This document shows positions 43,475-51,617 of a stretch of DNA of 64,000 bases, one piece after another. The notes beneath the pieces were generated by a model. That model searched no databases. It had not been told where the DNA came from and saw nothing but the letters and a program-made list of their open reading frames with translations. Where the stretch lies: contig CALRZN010000018.1 of the NCBI GenBank assembly GCA_943372645.1, positions 56,553-120,552 of the forward strand. Direction: 5' to 3'. A program made the position numbers and the translations under genes. Position 1 is the first letter of the stretch, and each line of letters begins with the position of its first letter. The DNA is from VBWE01 sp943372645. GTDB taxonomy: Bacteria > Bacteroidota > Bacteroidia > Palsa-965.

Positions 43475-44734
43475 ATGGACAAACGCACGTTCCTCAAAAA
43501 TACCGCACTGCTCGGTGCAGGCTCGCTGGTTTCATTTCCAATGCTCGGCAAACTCTTCAGCGAAGCAGAATATCTTCCGGCGGAAACGCTTGCATCCGAT
43601 GACGATTTCTGGGTTGCAATACGGAACATTTATACCGTGGTGCCCGATTACATCAACCTGGAAAACGGCTACTACTGTATCATGCCGAATGAAATGCTTG
43701 ACCGGTACATCGCGCACATCCGCAACGTCAACCGCCAGGGCGCGTATTACATGCGCACCGTGCAATACGAAAACAAAAAAGCCGTTGCCGCAAAACTCGC
43801 TGCGCTGGCGGGCTGCACCACCGACGAATTGATTATTACACGCAACACCACCGAGTCGCTGGATATGATTATTGCAGGCCAGCACTGGAAAGCAGGCGAT
43901 GAAGCCGTGATGGCCGAACAGGATTACGGCGCCATGCTTGATATGTTTAAACAGGTTTCGAGGCGGTATGGCACGGTGAATAAAATAATTTCCATTCCCA
44001 ATCACCCGAAGTCAGACGAAGAAATTGTGGCGCTCTACGAAAAAGCGATCACGCGGAAAACCAAACTGCTCATGGTGTGCCACATGATCAACATTACAGG
44101 GCAGATTTTACCGGTGAAAAAGATCTGTGACATGGCGCATAAAAAAGGCGTGGCGGTGATGGTGGACGGTGCGCATGCGTTTGCCCACATCGAATTTAAA
44201 ATTCCCGATCTGAACTGTGACTACTACGGCTGCAGCCTGCACAAATGGCTGAGTACCCCGCTGGGCGCAGGATTGTTGTATGTGAAAAAAGAACGCATTC
44301 CCGAAGTGTGGCCCATTTTCGGCGACAGCGAATTTAAAGACGAGCAGATCGGTCACCTCAATCACACGGGCACTATACCGGTACATACGGATCTTGCCAT
44401 TACCGATGCAATTGATTTTTATGAGCGGCTTGGGCACACCCGCAAAGAAGCGCGGCTGCGTTACCTGCAGCGCTACTGGACCAGCCAGGTGCGCAACCTG
44501 CCGCATGTTATTCTGAACACGCCCGAAGAAGAACAGCGTTCGTGCGCCATTGCCAACGTGGGCATCAAAGGCATGAAACCGGCCGATATGGCGAAAACTC
44601 TTTTTGAAAAATATAAAATCTACACCGTGGCCATTGATCGTGGTATTGTGCAGGGTTGCCGCATCACACCGAATGTGTTTACCACTACCGATGAACTGGA
44701 TGTGCTGGTGAAGGCGTTGAAAGAGATGGGGTAG
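43475..44734 (+). CDS. class V-fold PLP enzyme, isopenicillin-N-epimerase-like, exported
   Basis: 419 residues. The N-terminus MDKRTFLKNTALLGAGSLVS looks like a twin-arginine-type signal with KR in place of RR, so export is plausible but unproven. The aminotransferase class V fold follows: ELIITRNTTESLDMIIAGQH, VMVDGAHAFAHIEF (Asp for the PLP ring) and YYGCSLHKWLSTPLGAGLLY with the PLP lysine. Such proteins are annotated as isopenicillin-N epimerase or cysteine desulfurase-like; the reaction is unknown. The start at 43475 gives the signal sequence; the longer frame overlaps the divergent gene. TACATTCG at 43449-43456 is a possible -7 element. Confidence 0.87.
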   Translation: MDKRTFLKNTALLGAGSLVSFPMLGKLFSEAEYLPAETLASDDDFWVAIRNIYTVVPDYINLENGYYCIMPNEMLDRYIAHIRNVNRQGAYYMRTVQYENKKAVAAKLAALAGCTTDELIITRNTTESLDMIIAGQHWKAGDEAVMAEQDYGAMLDMFKQVSRRYGTVNKIISIPNHPKSDEEIVALYEKAITRKTKLLMVCHMINITGQILPVKKICDMAHKKGVAVMVDGAHAFAHIEFKIPDLNCDYYGCSLHKWLSTPLGAGLLYVKKERIPEVWPIFGDSEFKDEQIGHLNHTGTIPVHTDLAITDAIDFYERLGHTRKEARLRYLQRYWTSQVRNLPHVILNTPEEEQRSCAIANVGIKGMKPADMAKTLFEKYKIYTVAIDRGIVQGCRITPNVFTTTDELDVLVKALKEMG

Positions 44735-44737
44735 CTA

Positions 44738-45400
44738 TCAGTGATCAATTACTTTTCGTTCGGGGATAAGTTCCGCAATTTCCGGTTCGTCTGCAACGTA
44801 GAGGATATACACGCGATCGCCTTTGTTTATTGGCATGGTGGTAGACTCAAAAACATATTCGCCGTTGCGTTGATCAACATCTGCTTTTATTTCATAATGC
44901 TTCTGCGCTACTGCATAACTGATGGAGGCGCGCCTGGAGCCTTTCCGGTAACTGAATCCCGTCACTTCACCGATAGTAAGTGCGGGGCGGGTGCGCAGTT
45001 TATGTTCGCGCCACCAGTTAACGGTAAACAGTATGATGGTAACCAGTAAAATAAAAGCCGGAAATATCCAGGATTTTATTTTCCGGTAATCGGGCTCGTT
45101 TTCACCATACTGTTTGGCAATGGCTTCGATTTCCGGCACAGCCCGTTTATGTTGACGCGCCGTTTTTTTTAGCGTGATTTTATAAATAAGATAACGCGTA
45201 CCGAGAAACGGAAAAACAAACACGACCGGTATCCAGGTATTAATAGCCTTACCCGGAACAAGAAAACAGACGTACGAAAACCCGAGCGTACAAAGCAGTG
45301 CGGTACATAGTGCCAGGAATAAACGGAAGTTTGTTGTATTCCTGAAAACACGTTCGTTTAATTCATGCGGCTCGGCGGAGCTGCTTCCGGGCTGTTCCAT
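44738..45400 (-). CDS. membrane protein with DUF3592-like periplasmic part
   Basis: 220 residues. Three likely membrane helices: about 28-48 (FLALCTALLCTLGFSYVCFL), 53-75 and 108-127 (WIFPAFILLVTIILFTVNWW). The C-terminal 85 residues are a soluble beta domain (TIGEVTGFSYRKGSRRASIS, then RVYILYVADEPEIAELIPER), reminiscent of DUF3592-type proteins. Function unknown. It converges on the PLP enzyme gene with a 3-nt gap. TATCTTTG on the minus strand lies 32 nt upstream. Confidence 0.8.
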   Translation of the reverse strand: MEQPGSSSAEPHELNERVFRNTTNFRLFLALCTALLCTLGFSYVCFLVPGKAINTWIPVVFVFPFLGTRYLIYKITLKKTARQHKRAVPEIEAIAKQYGENEPDYRKIKSWIFPAFILLVTIILFTVNWWREHKLRTRPALTIGEVTGFSYRKGSRRASISYAVAQKHYEIKADVDQRNGEYVFESTTMPINKGDRVYILYVADEPEIAELIPERKVIDH

Positions 45401-45522
45401 GGGTGTATGCCGTTCTGTTCAGGCATTCTACCCAAAGATAAAAACACAAACCAAAACCAACCCAGGGAAAAAACAATGACACCAAATGCAACAAAAAAGA
45501 AATGCGCTTTACTAAAACGCAT
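45358..45522 (-). CDS. possible small membrane protein overlapping the downstream gene
   Basis: 54 codons. The peptide starts MRFSKAHFFFVAFGVIVFSL and has one strong membrane helix followed by a short polar tail. It overlaps the 44738-45400 gene by 43 nt, and the promoter of that gene lies inside it, which argues against it. Its start codon abuts the left end of the 161-bp palindrome. The composition is protein-like, so I list it at low confidence. Confidence 0.3.
   Translation of the reverse strand: MRFSKAHFFFVAFGVIVFSLGWFWFVFLSLGRMPEQNGIHPWNSPEAAPPSRMN
45433..45440 (-). promoter_or_regulatory. -7 element for the membrane protein gene 44738-45400
   Basis: TATCTTTG on the minus strand, perfect TAnnTTTG, 32 nt before the ATG at 45400. 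A TTGG on the same strand 16 nt further upstream may be the -33 box. Confidence 0.5.
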
Positions 45523-45681
45523 GGATATTGCAGCAAACACAGCAGTTCGAGGCGGGCGGGCGGCTGAAAAACACGGCATACTGCCTGTGGCAGTATGAGC
45601 GAGGAGGAGCGGAGGAAGTGTAAATGTGCATTTTCAGCCGCCTGCCCAACGAAGAAATGCGCAGTTTGCTGCGATATCCAT
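45521..45681. repeat. nested 161-bp palindromic element
   Basis: Outer arms ATGGATATTGCAGCAAAC (45521-45538) and its complement (45664-45681) match at 17 of 18 positions. Middle arms GGCGGCTGAAAA (45559-45570) and TTTTCAGCCGCC (45631-45642) match perfectly. Inside is a perfect 9-bp hairpin, CATACTGCC (45577-45585) and GGCAGTATG (45589-45597). The rest of the loop is purine-rich (GCGAGGAGGAGCGGAGGAAG). The layout resembles a MITE- or REP-like unit; no transposase or target duplication is seen. Confidence 0.8.
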
Positions 45682-45684
45682 AAA

Positions 45685-46100
45685 TAAGCAGCGGCGCCCT
45701 TTGGGAGGAGCGCCGCGCTGTTCAACAAACCATGGCATTGGTGCGTTGTCCAGGGCTAGAAGACAGGGATTACACACCATATACCCCGGCGACGACAAAG
45801 AGGGGGGAACCGTCGCCTTAAATCCCGTTACGCTTGGGCGGCCGCTGCAGACCGTCCTTCCGGGAAGTTGCGTCCGGAGGGCGTACACCACACACGCTGG
45901 TTCCGGACGGGTTGTTGTTTATTTAAGAACACAATCATTTTTGCTGGGGTTACAGAAAACGTATCAGGTGTTTGGGGCACCGGATACGAGTTCTGTTACT
46001 CAATTTTGCGGAGGAGATTACGGCACGCGCACCGCCGGCCTTACAGGGCCGCCTCCTCCGGTTTTGTTGGAATACGCCCGGTGCTGGTTTCGTTTGGTAC
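45685..46100. other. GC-rich stretch with many hairpins, candidate structured RNA or remnant element
   Basis: No convincing gene. Perfect stems are GCGGCGC (45691-45697) with 45710-45716; GGGATT (45766-45771) with 45821-45826, enclosing GGCGACG (45788-45794) with 45811-45817; CCGTCC (45852-45857) with 45905-45910; GTATC/GGTG (45961-45970) with CACC/GATAC (45978-45987, one mismatch); and CGGAGGAG (46009-46016) with 46053-46060. I recognise no known RNA: no RNase P, tmRNA, SRP or 6S signature. Orientation is unknown. The 260 nt that follow are AT-rich and hold only promoter-like sequence for the regulator gene. Confidence 0.45.
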
Positions 46101-46249
46101 GGATGTGTTGATCGGCCGAGGGAAAAATGAGCTGCCCATTATAGATCGTAAAGGGCAAAATACAAGACTTCTTTCGTGAAAACATTTCTTTACCTGTTGT
46201 TGCGTTATTAACTTTAACTATAGCTGCCCCTCGAATGGTTTAAAAATAT

Positions 46250-46257
46250 TACCTTTG
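46250..46257 (+). promoter_or_regulatory. upstream -7 element before the XRE-S24 regulator
   Basis: TACCTTTG, perfect TAnnTTTG, 101 nt before the ATG at 46359. A second, nearer element is at 46334, so two promoters are possible. Confidence 0.4.
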
Positions 46258-46323
46258 GTTATATTTCCGTTGTACCGGGAACTATTATGGAACAAAAATA
46301 TAGCTTTAATTAATACAAGTCAA

Positions 46324-46354
46324 GAAATTTTATTAACTTTGCCTAATAAATTTC
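46324..46354 (+). promoter_or_regulatory. promoter and candidate operator of the XRE-S24 regulator
   Basis: The perfect -7 element TAACTTTG (46334-46341) lies between two halves of an inverted repeat: GAAATTTTATTA (46324-46335) and TAATAAATTTC (46344-46354), complementary except for one extra T. The ATG follows 4 nt after the right half. This placement is typical of an autoregulatory operator. Confidence 0.55.
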
Positions 46355-46358
46355 ACAA

Positions 46359-47132
46359 ATGGCACTCAATCAGCGTATTAAATTATTAAGGAAAACGCTG
46401 GCGAAATCGCAGACCGATTTTGCTGCAGCGATAGGTATCACCCAAACCTCGCTTTCTCAAATAGAAGGCGGAAAAAACGGGATCTCGTACGACGTGTTTC
46501 ACGCACTGGTAAAGGAATTCGGCGTGAATCCGTTCTGGCTTATGGATGGCTCGGGCAACATGCTTACGGGCGAAGACAACAAACTTGTCAGCGCTCCTTC
46601 TGCATTGCCGCTTGTAGTTACTGTAAGCGAAGATGGCGACGAAAATATCGTGCTCGTTGACCAGAAAGCAGCCGCCGGTTACCTGCAGGGCATGCAGGAC
46701 CAGCAGTATGTTTCCAAATTACCCGCGTTTCGCCTGCCCGGCTACCGCGGCCGCACGTACCGCGCCTTTGAAGTAAGCGGCGACAGCATGCTGCCTACCA
46801 TCTGGCCAAATGATATGCTCATCTGCAGCTATGTGGACGGTTTCAGCCAGATCCGCGACAACTTTGTGCACGTAGTGGTTACACACGACGGAAGCATTGT
46901 TGCCAAACGCGTTATAAGCGAAGCAGAAAAAGAACGCAAACTGCTGCTGAAATCAGACAACAACGCGTACCCCGCTTATAATGTAACACTCGACGAAGTG
47001 GCGCAGGTGTGGAAAGTGCATTCGCGCATTACCGGCCAGCTGCCTCCGCCCGATGGTTCGGACCAGCGCCTGCACGATATTGAAAAACGCGTGATACAGA
47101 TTGAAGAAGCAATGAACAAAAAGTTGCACTAA
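46359..47132 (+). CDS. XRE-family transcriptional regulator with S24 (LexA/CI-type) autopeptidase domain
   Basis: 257 residues. An N-terminal HTH_3 domain (about 5-62: RIKLLRKTLAKSQTDFAAAI, then GITQTSLSQIEGGKNGISYD) binds DNA. The C-terminal S24 domain (about 115-225) has the nucleophile Ser143 in VSGDSMLPTIWPND and the general base Lys183 in SIVAKRVI. An Ala-Gly pair in DQKAAAGYLQ (about residue 105) is a plausible self-cleavage site, as in LexA and CI repressors. A short coiled tail ends the protein. No phage genes surround it, so it may be a resident stress regulator. An inverted repeat over its own promoter suggests autoregulation. Confidence 0.9.
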   Translation: MALNQRIKLLRKTLAKSQTDFAAAIGITQTSLSQIEGGKNGISYDVFHALVKEFGVNPFWLMDGSGNMLTGEDNKLVSAPSALPLVVTVSEDGDENIVLVDQKAAAGYLQGMQDQQYVSKLPAFRLPGYRGRTYRAFEVSGDSMLPTIWPNDMLICSYVDGFSQIRDNFVHVVVTHDGSIVAKRVISEAEKERKLLLKSDNNAYPAYNVTLDEVAQVWKVHSRITGQLPPPDGSDQRLHDIEKRVIQIEEAMNKKLH

Positions 47133-47207
47133 GCGGCCGGAAAAATCAGCGGCCATTCCATTTAAAAGTACAAGCGAGTTATTTTTTTCACGATACGATT
47201 AATAAAT

Positions 47208-47447
47208 ATGTTTAACCAGAAACCCATGTACGTTATGATGAACACTGATGTAATTATCCTGAAAGAGCGCATTCTGACCAAGATCGAACGCATTGAAGAC
47301 GCATCCTATTTACAGTCGCTGGATGCCATCCTCGAATACGAAAACTACAGCGAACAGCCCGCCGACCGCCCCACGCTCAGCGACGAAATGCACGCCTCGT
47401 GGCGCCGTTTCTGGCTGCGGATATGGCATACCCGCGGGCAGGCGTGA
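47208..47447 (+). CDS. small acidic protein, unknown function
   Basis: 79 residues, or 69 from the ATG at 47238. DVIILKERILTKIERIEDAS and YLQSLDAILEYENYSEQPAD form helices similar to short antitoxin-like proteins of Bacteroidota; no toxin partner follows. The C-terminus is rich in Trp and Arg (HASWRRFWLRIWHTRG). It lies 76 nt after the XRE-S24 gene and ends 76 nt before guaA. Function not recognised. Confidence 0.5.
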   Translation: MFNQKPMYVMMNTDVIILKERILTKIERIEDASYLQSLDAILEYENYSEQPADRPTLSDEMHASWRRFWLRIWHTRGQA

Positions 47448-47510
47448 GCGTTTGTTTTCAACAAGCGTTAATGATTTACAAACACCATCCGGGCGCATCG
47501 GCGCAAGTTG

Positions 47511-47518
47511 TATCTTTG
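47511..47518 (+). promoter_or_regulatory. guaA -7 element, 5 nt from the start codon
   Basis: TATCTTTG, perfect TAnnTTTG, five bases before the ATG at 47524. No clear -33 box. Confidence 0.55.
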
Positions 47519-47523
47519 CGGCT

Positions 47524-49053
47524 ATGCATGAGTCCATATTGATCCTCGATTTCGGATCACAATACACCCAACTGATCGCCCGCCGGGTTCGCGAACTGAA
47601 CGTTTACTGCGAAATTCATCCGTATAACCATCCGCCTGCACTGACTGATTCCGTCAAAGGAGTCATCCTGTCCGGCAGTCCTGCATCCGTGCGCGACCCG
47701 CAGTCGCCCAACCCGGATCTTTCGGCCTGGCGCGGTAAAGTGCCCGTGCTCGGGGTTTGTTACGGTGCGCAGCTGCTGGCAAACCAGAACGGGGGCGAAG
47801 TGGCACCTTCGAAAATACGGGAATACGGCCGTGCCAACCTGAAGGAAATCAGCACGCACGACCGCCTGTTTAAAGGCATCACCCAGCACTCGCAGGTGTG
47901 GATGTCGCATGCCGATACCATTGCGCGCGTACCCGAAAACTTTGAAATCATCGCCAGCACTGCCGATGTGGCCTGTGCCGGTTTCCATATTAAAGGAGAA
48001 AACACCTGGGGAATTCAGTTTCACCCGGAAGTATATCATTCCACCGAAGGAACCGCCCTGCTGCGCAACTTCGTGGCCGGTATATGCGGCTGTCACCAGG
48101 ACTGGACACCGGCTTCGTTTGTGGACGAAACGGTTTCGAAACTGAAAGCGGAACTGGGCAACGACAAAGTGGTGCTCGCGCTTTCGGGCGGTGTTGATTC
48201 GAGTGTGGCGGCCCTGCTGCTGCACAAAGCGGTTGGTACCAACCTGTACTGCATTTTTGTGGATAACGGGCTGCTGCGCAAAAATGAATTTGCAAACGTG
48301 CTCGATTCCTACAAACACATGGGCCTCAATGTAAAAGGCGTGGATGCCCGCGAACTTTTTTACGGCGAACTCAAAGGCGTTACCGATCCCGAAACGAAAC
48401 GGAAAATTATCGGCCGCTTATTTATTGATGTGTTTGATGTTGAAGCGAAAGCAATACAGGATGTGAAATGGCTCGGCCAGGGCACCATTTATCCCGATGT
48501 AATTGAATCGGTTTCCGTAAACGGTCCTTCAGCGACGATTAAATCGCACCACAACGTAGGCGGACTGCCCGAGAAAATGAATATGAAAGTGGTGGAACCG
48601 CTGCGCCTGCTGTTTAAAGACGAAGTGCGCCGTGTGGGCAAGGAACTCGGCCTCGAACCGGCCATCCTGCATCGCCACCCGTTCCCCGGTCCGGGACTCG
48701 CCATCCGCATCCTCGGCGACATCACCGAAGAAAAGGTACGTGTTTTGCAGGAGGTGGACAGTATCTTTATCGAAAGCTTGAAAACGAGTGGATTATATAA
48801 CGACGTGTGGCAGGCCGGCGCAATTTTACTGCCGGTGCAAAGTGTAGGCGTAATGGGCGATGAACGAACCTACGAAAACGCCATTGCACTGCGCGCCGTT
48901 ACATCAACCGATGGCATGACCGCCGACTGGTGTCACCTGCCGTACGAGTTTCTCGGAAAAGTATCGAATGAAATCATTAACCGGGTGAAAGGAATCAATC
49001 GCGTTGTGTACGACATCAGCTCGAAACCACCCGCAACTATTGAATGGGAATAA
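47524..49053 (+). CDS. guaA: GMP synthase (glutamine-hydrolysing)
   Basis: 509 residues, normal. It makes GMP from XMP with ATP and glutamine. The class I amidotransferase half (about 1-195) has LILDFGSQYTQLIARRVREL, the nucleophile Cys79 in VLGVCYGAQLLA and the His/Glu pair in GIQFHPEVYHS. The ATP-pyrophosphatase half has VLALSGGVDSSVAALLLH. The C-terminal dimerisation part ends with the usual PPATIEWE. The ATG at 47524 fits the promoter; the frame stays open upstream but overlaps the small gene before it. It ends in a TAATG junction with the next gene. Confidence 0.97.
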   Translation: MHESILILDFGSQYTQLIARRVRELNVYCEIHPYNHPPALTDSVKGVILSGSPASVRDPQSPNPDLSAWRGKVPVLGVCYGAQLLANQNGGEVAPSKIREYGRANLKEISTHDRLFKGITQHSQVWMSHADTIARVPENFEIIASTADVACAGFHIKGENTWGIQFHPEVYHSTEGTALLRNFVAGICGCHQDWTPASFVDETVSKLKAELGNDKVVLALSGGVDSSVAALLLHKAVGTNLYCIFVDNGLLRKNEFANVLDSYKHMGLNVKGVDARELFYGELKGVTDPETKRKIIGRLFIDVFDVEAKAIQDVKWLGQGTIYPDVIESVSVNGPSATIKSHHNVGGLPEKMNMKVVEPLRLLFKDEVRRVGKELGLEPAILHRHPFPGPGLAIRILGDITEEKVRVLQEVDSIFIESLKTSGLYNDVWQAGAILLPVQSVGVMGDERTYENAIALRAVTSTDGMTADWCHLPYEFLGKVSNEIINRVKGINRVVYDISSKPPATIEWE

Positions 49054-50711
49054 TGAAATATAAGGTGTTCCAATGCTCTTTCATAACCGCGGTTATGATT
49101 TTTCTCCTTTCGGGAAACCCGCTGCTGGCGCAGCGTGGCGACGACGGCGTGAAAAAATCAACAAAAACGCAGGTCATTGACGGTAAAAAATATTACCTGC
49201 ATACCGTTGAAAAAGGGCAGACACTGTACGCCATTGCCAAAGCATACGATTTATCCATCAACGACATCATCCTGGAAAATCCCGGGGCGATGGACGGGCT
49301 GAAAAACGGGCAGGTGCTTAAAATCCCGGCAACAAAACCGGCCACACTCACCACGCCGGCGCAGGTACGCGACACGTCGACTGCACGCACACATAAAGTG
49401 GAAAGCGGGCAGACGCTGTATGCCATTGCAAAAATGTACCAGGTAAAAACCGAAGACCTTGAAAAGCTGAATCCCGAAGCGAAACAAGGGCTGAAACCGG
49501 GGCAAATACTCAAACTCCCGGCAGGCGTAAAACCGCTCACAGCCGGTAATACAACGGTTACAGCAGTAACGCGCGACAGCGTTAAAACGGGCCGCGATTC
49601 CATTCCGTTTACACTGAAGAAAAAAGACAGGTACAACATCGCGCTGTTTCTGCCGTTCGGCCTGTGGCGTACGGATGAGGTAGAGCCGGATAAAATCATT
49701 AATCACCAGGCGCAGCTCCCGGAAAAAATGCGCATCTCGCTCGAGTTTTACGAAGGCATGTTACTCGCTTTCGATTCGCTGAAGAAAAAAGGATACAACC
49801 TGAAACTGTATGTGTACGAAAGCGATGAAAACGATTCGGCCGAAATTCTGAACACGCTGAAAAAACCGGAGTTTGAAACCATGGACCTCATCGTGGGACC
49901 GTTATACACCGGGCCGTATCAGCGCGTGGCAAAATTTGCATCAGCGCGTGGCATCTGCACGGTTTCGCCCATGTCGCAGTCGAATAAAGTGCTGTTCGGA
50001 AACGTTGCAAGTGTTAAAACAACGGCCTCGCTTGTAACCCAGATGGAGCGCCTTGCAGAACATGTGGCACTGGCGCACAGCAAACAGAAAGTGGTTGTTA
50101 TATCAAGCGGAAATGCGCGCGACCTGGTGTATGTAAATGCATTCAAAAAGAGCTACGATGAATACCGCCACGCCACCGGGAAAGATACCGTGCAGGTGCT
50201 GAACGGAATCAGCAACCTCGGCAGTATGCTTTCGCAGGTGGATACCACCATTGTAATTGCACCGACCAATAGCCAGGCGTACGTTTCTGATCTCGTGCGT
50301 ATGCTGAGCAGCCTTGGTGAGAAAAACAAACTGATTGTATATGGCACCGCCTCGTGGTCGAATTTCGACAACATTGATTACGAATACCTGCAGATGATCA
50401 ACTATTCGTTTACCACGCCGTATTATTTCGATTACCAGGATTCGTTGAATCAGCCCCTGCTGCACAAATATCGCAGTTTTTACAAAGGCGATGCGTCGAT
50501 GAACACCATTATGGGATACGATATCGGCTGGTATTTCGGCGATGCGCTGTGGCGTTACGGAAAAGATTTTTACCTGAAACTGCCTGAGATTCCGGCTGAC
50601 GGCTATCAGCAGACGTTCCGTTTTTACAAAACCGATACCTCCAGCGGCTACGAAAACCGCGGGGTGCACATCCTCCGGATGAGTGATTACAAACTTTTAA
50701 AAATCCGGTAA
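49053..50711 (+). CDS. exported protein with two LysM domains and a periplasmic-binding (type 1) domain
   Basis: 552 residues from the ATG that overlaps the guaA stop (TAATG); an ATG 9 nt earlier is also possible. A signal peptide ends NPLLAQ. Two LysM domains (about 48-95 and 110-160: YLHTVEKGQTLYAIAKAYDL, HKVESGQTLYAIAKMYQVKT) bind peptidoglycan. The rest (about 190-552) looks like a branched-chain amino-acid-type periplasmic-binding fold: LEFYEGMLLAFDSLKKKGYN, LIVGPLYTGPYQRVAKFASA and GICTVSPMSQSNKVLFGNV. The fusion is common in Bacteroidota and may sense or bind a wall-derived ligand; its substrate is unknown. Confidence 0.87.
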   Translation: MKYKVFQCSFITAVMIFLLSGNPLLAQRGDDGVKKSTKTQVIDGKKYYLHTVEKGQTLYAIAKAYDLSINDIILENPGAMDGLKNGQVLKIPATKPATLTTPAQVRDTSTARTHKVESGQTLYAIAKMYQVKTEDLEKLNPEAKQGLKPGQILKLPAGVKPLTAGNTTVTAVTRDSVKTGRDSIPFTLKKKDRYNIALFLPFGLWRTDEVEPDKIINHQAQLPEKMRISLEFYEGMLLAFDSLKKKGYNLKLYVYESDENDSAEILNTLKKPEFETMDLIVGPLYTGPYQRVAKFASARGICTVSPMSQSNKVLFGNVASVKTTASLVTQMERLAEHVALAHSKQKVVVISSGNARDLVYVNAFKKSYDEYRHATGKDTVQVLNGISNLGSMLSQVDTTIVIAPTNSQAYVSDLVRMLSSLGEKNKLIVYGTASWSNFDNIDYEYLQMINYSFTTPYYFDYQDSLNQPLLHKYRSFYKGDASMNTIMGYDIGWYFGDALWRYGKDFYLKLPEIPADGYQQTFRFYKTDTSSGYENRGVHILRMSDYKLLKIR

Positions 50712-50720
50712 ACTACGATC

Positions 50721-51617
50721 ATGTCAATTACAAAAACCACGATTGCTGAAGAACTGAAAAGTATTCAGCAGGAGATCTGTGCCGCACTGGAAGCAGCGGA
50801 CGGCAAAGCTGTTTTTTCGCAGGAACCCTGGGAACGCCCTGGGGGCGGGGGGGGGCTCACCCGGGTGATGCAGCATGGTGCCGTAATTGAAAAAGGCGGG
50901 GTTAATTTTTCAGCGGTGCATGGAACGCTTCCGCAAAACATGATGAAGGCGCTGGAGGTTACAAATCCCGATTTTTTTGCCGCCGGTGTTTCCATTGTCA
51001 TGCACCCCGAAAGTCCAATGGTTCCGATCATTCACATGAATGTGCGTTACTTTGAACTCGGCGATGGCACGTGGTGGTTTGGAGGCGGAATTGATCTTAC
51101 TCCGCATTATGTGGATGCGACCGATGCACGCTGGTTTCATGAACAACTGAAGGCCGTATGCGATCGTTTTTCGCCAGCGTATTACCCGAAATTCAAAGCC
51201 TGGGCCGACCGTTATTTTTACATCCCGCACCGCAAGGAAAGCAGGGGCGTAGGCGGTATTTTTTTCGACCGGCTTGGACCAGAAACGGACACCCGCGAAA
51301 ACCTTTTTGCCTTCATTGTAGCAGTAGCAAAAACCTTTGCACCGGTCTATACCACATTCATCAAAACTAAACGAACGCTAAATTATACAGAGGCGCAAAA
51401 ACAATGGCAGTACCTCCGCCGCGGCCGTTACGTCGAATTCAACCTGGTGTACGACAAAGGCACAAAATTCGGACTCGAAACAGATGGACGCATCGAATCC
51501 ATCCTGATGAGTTTACCTGAAAAAGCGGGTTGGATTTACAATTTTATACCTGATTTTGATTCGGAAGAAGCTAAAACATTAGATTATCTTCGCACTACTG
51601 TTGATTGGATAGGTTGA
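50721..51617 (+). CDS. hemF: oxygen-dependent coproporphyrinogen III oxidase
   Basis: 298 residues, normal. It converts coproporphyrinogen III to protoporphyrinogen IX using O2 in haem synthesis, so the organism uses oxygen. Signatures are WERPGGGGGLTRVMQHGAVI, EKGGVNFSAVHG, MHPESPMVPIIHMNVRYFEL, TWWFGGGIDLTPHYVD and AWADRYFYIPHRKESRGVGG. The GGGGG run is encoded partly by nine consecutive G bases (50847-50855), a slippage-prone tract, but the frame is intact here. It starts 9 nt after the LysM gene. Confidence 0.97.
   Translation: MSITKTTIAEELKSIQQEICAALEAADGKAVFSQEPWERPGGGGGLTRVMQHGAVIEKGGVNFSAVHGTLPQNMMKALEVTNPDFFAAGVSIVMHPESPMVPIIHMNVRYFELGDGTWWFGGGIDLTPHYVDATDARWFHEQLKAVCDRFSPAYYPKFKAWADRYFYIPHRKESRGVGGIFFDRLGPETDTRENLFAFIVAVAKTFAPVYTTFIKTKRTLNYTEAQKQWQYLRRGRYVEFNLVYDKGTKFGLETDGRIESILMSLPEKAGWIYNFIPDFDSEEAKTLDYLRTTVDWIG

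Noticed and set aside
45634..45891. 85-codon minus-strand frame in the same stretch
   Set aside because: It also crosses the palindromic arms; codon pattern unlike neighbouring genes.
45626..46111. 161-codon frame in the structured intergenic stretch
   Set aside because: It runs through several perfect hairpins, has a Pro/Arg/Gly-rich composition and no recognisable motif; more likely non-coding.
46359..47132. Prophage remnant marked by the S24 repressor-like gene
   Set aside because: No integrase, structural or lysis genes and no att-like repeats are seen nearby.
47293..47523. Upstream extension of guaA by 77 codons
   Set aside because: It overlaps the small gene before it and crosses the -7 element; GuaA proteins begin near HESILILDFGSQ.
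50821..50870. Frameshift in hemF at the poly-G tract
   Set aside because: The frame reads through the conserved PGGGGGLTR motif with no break.
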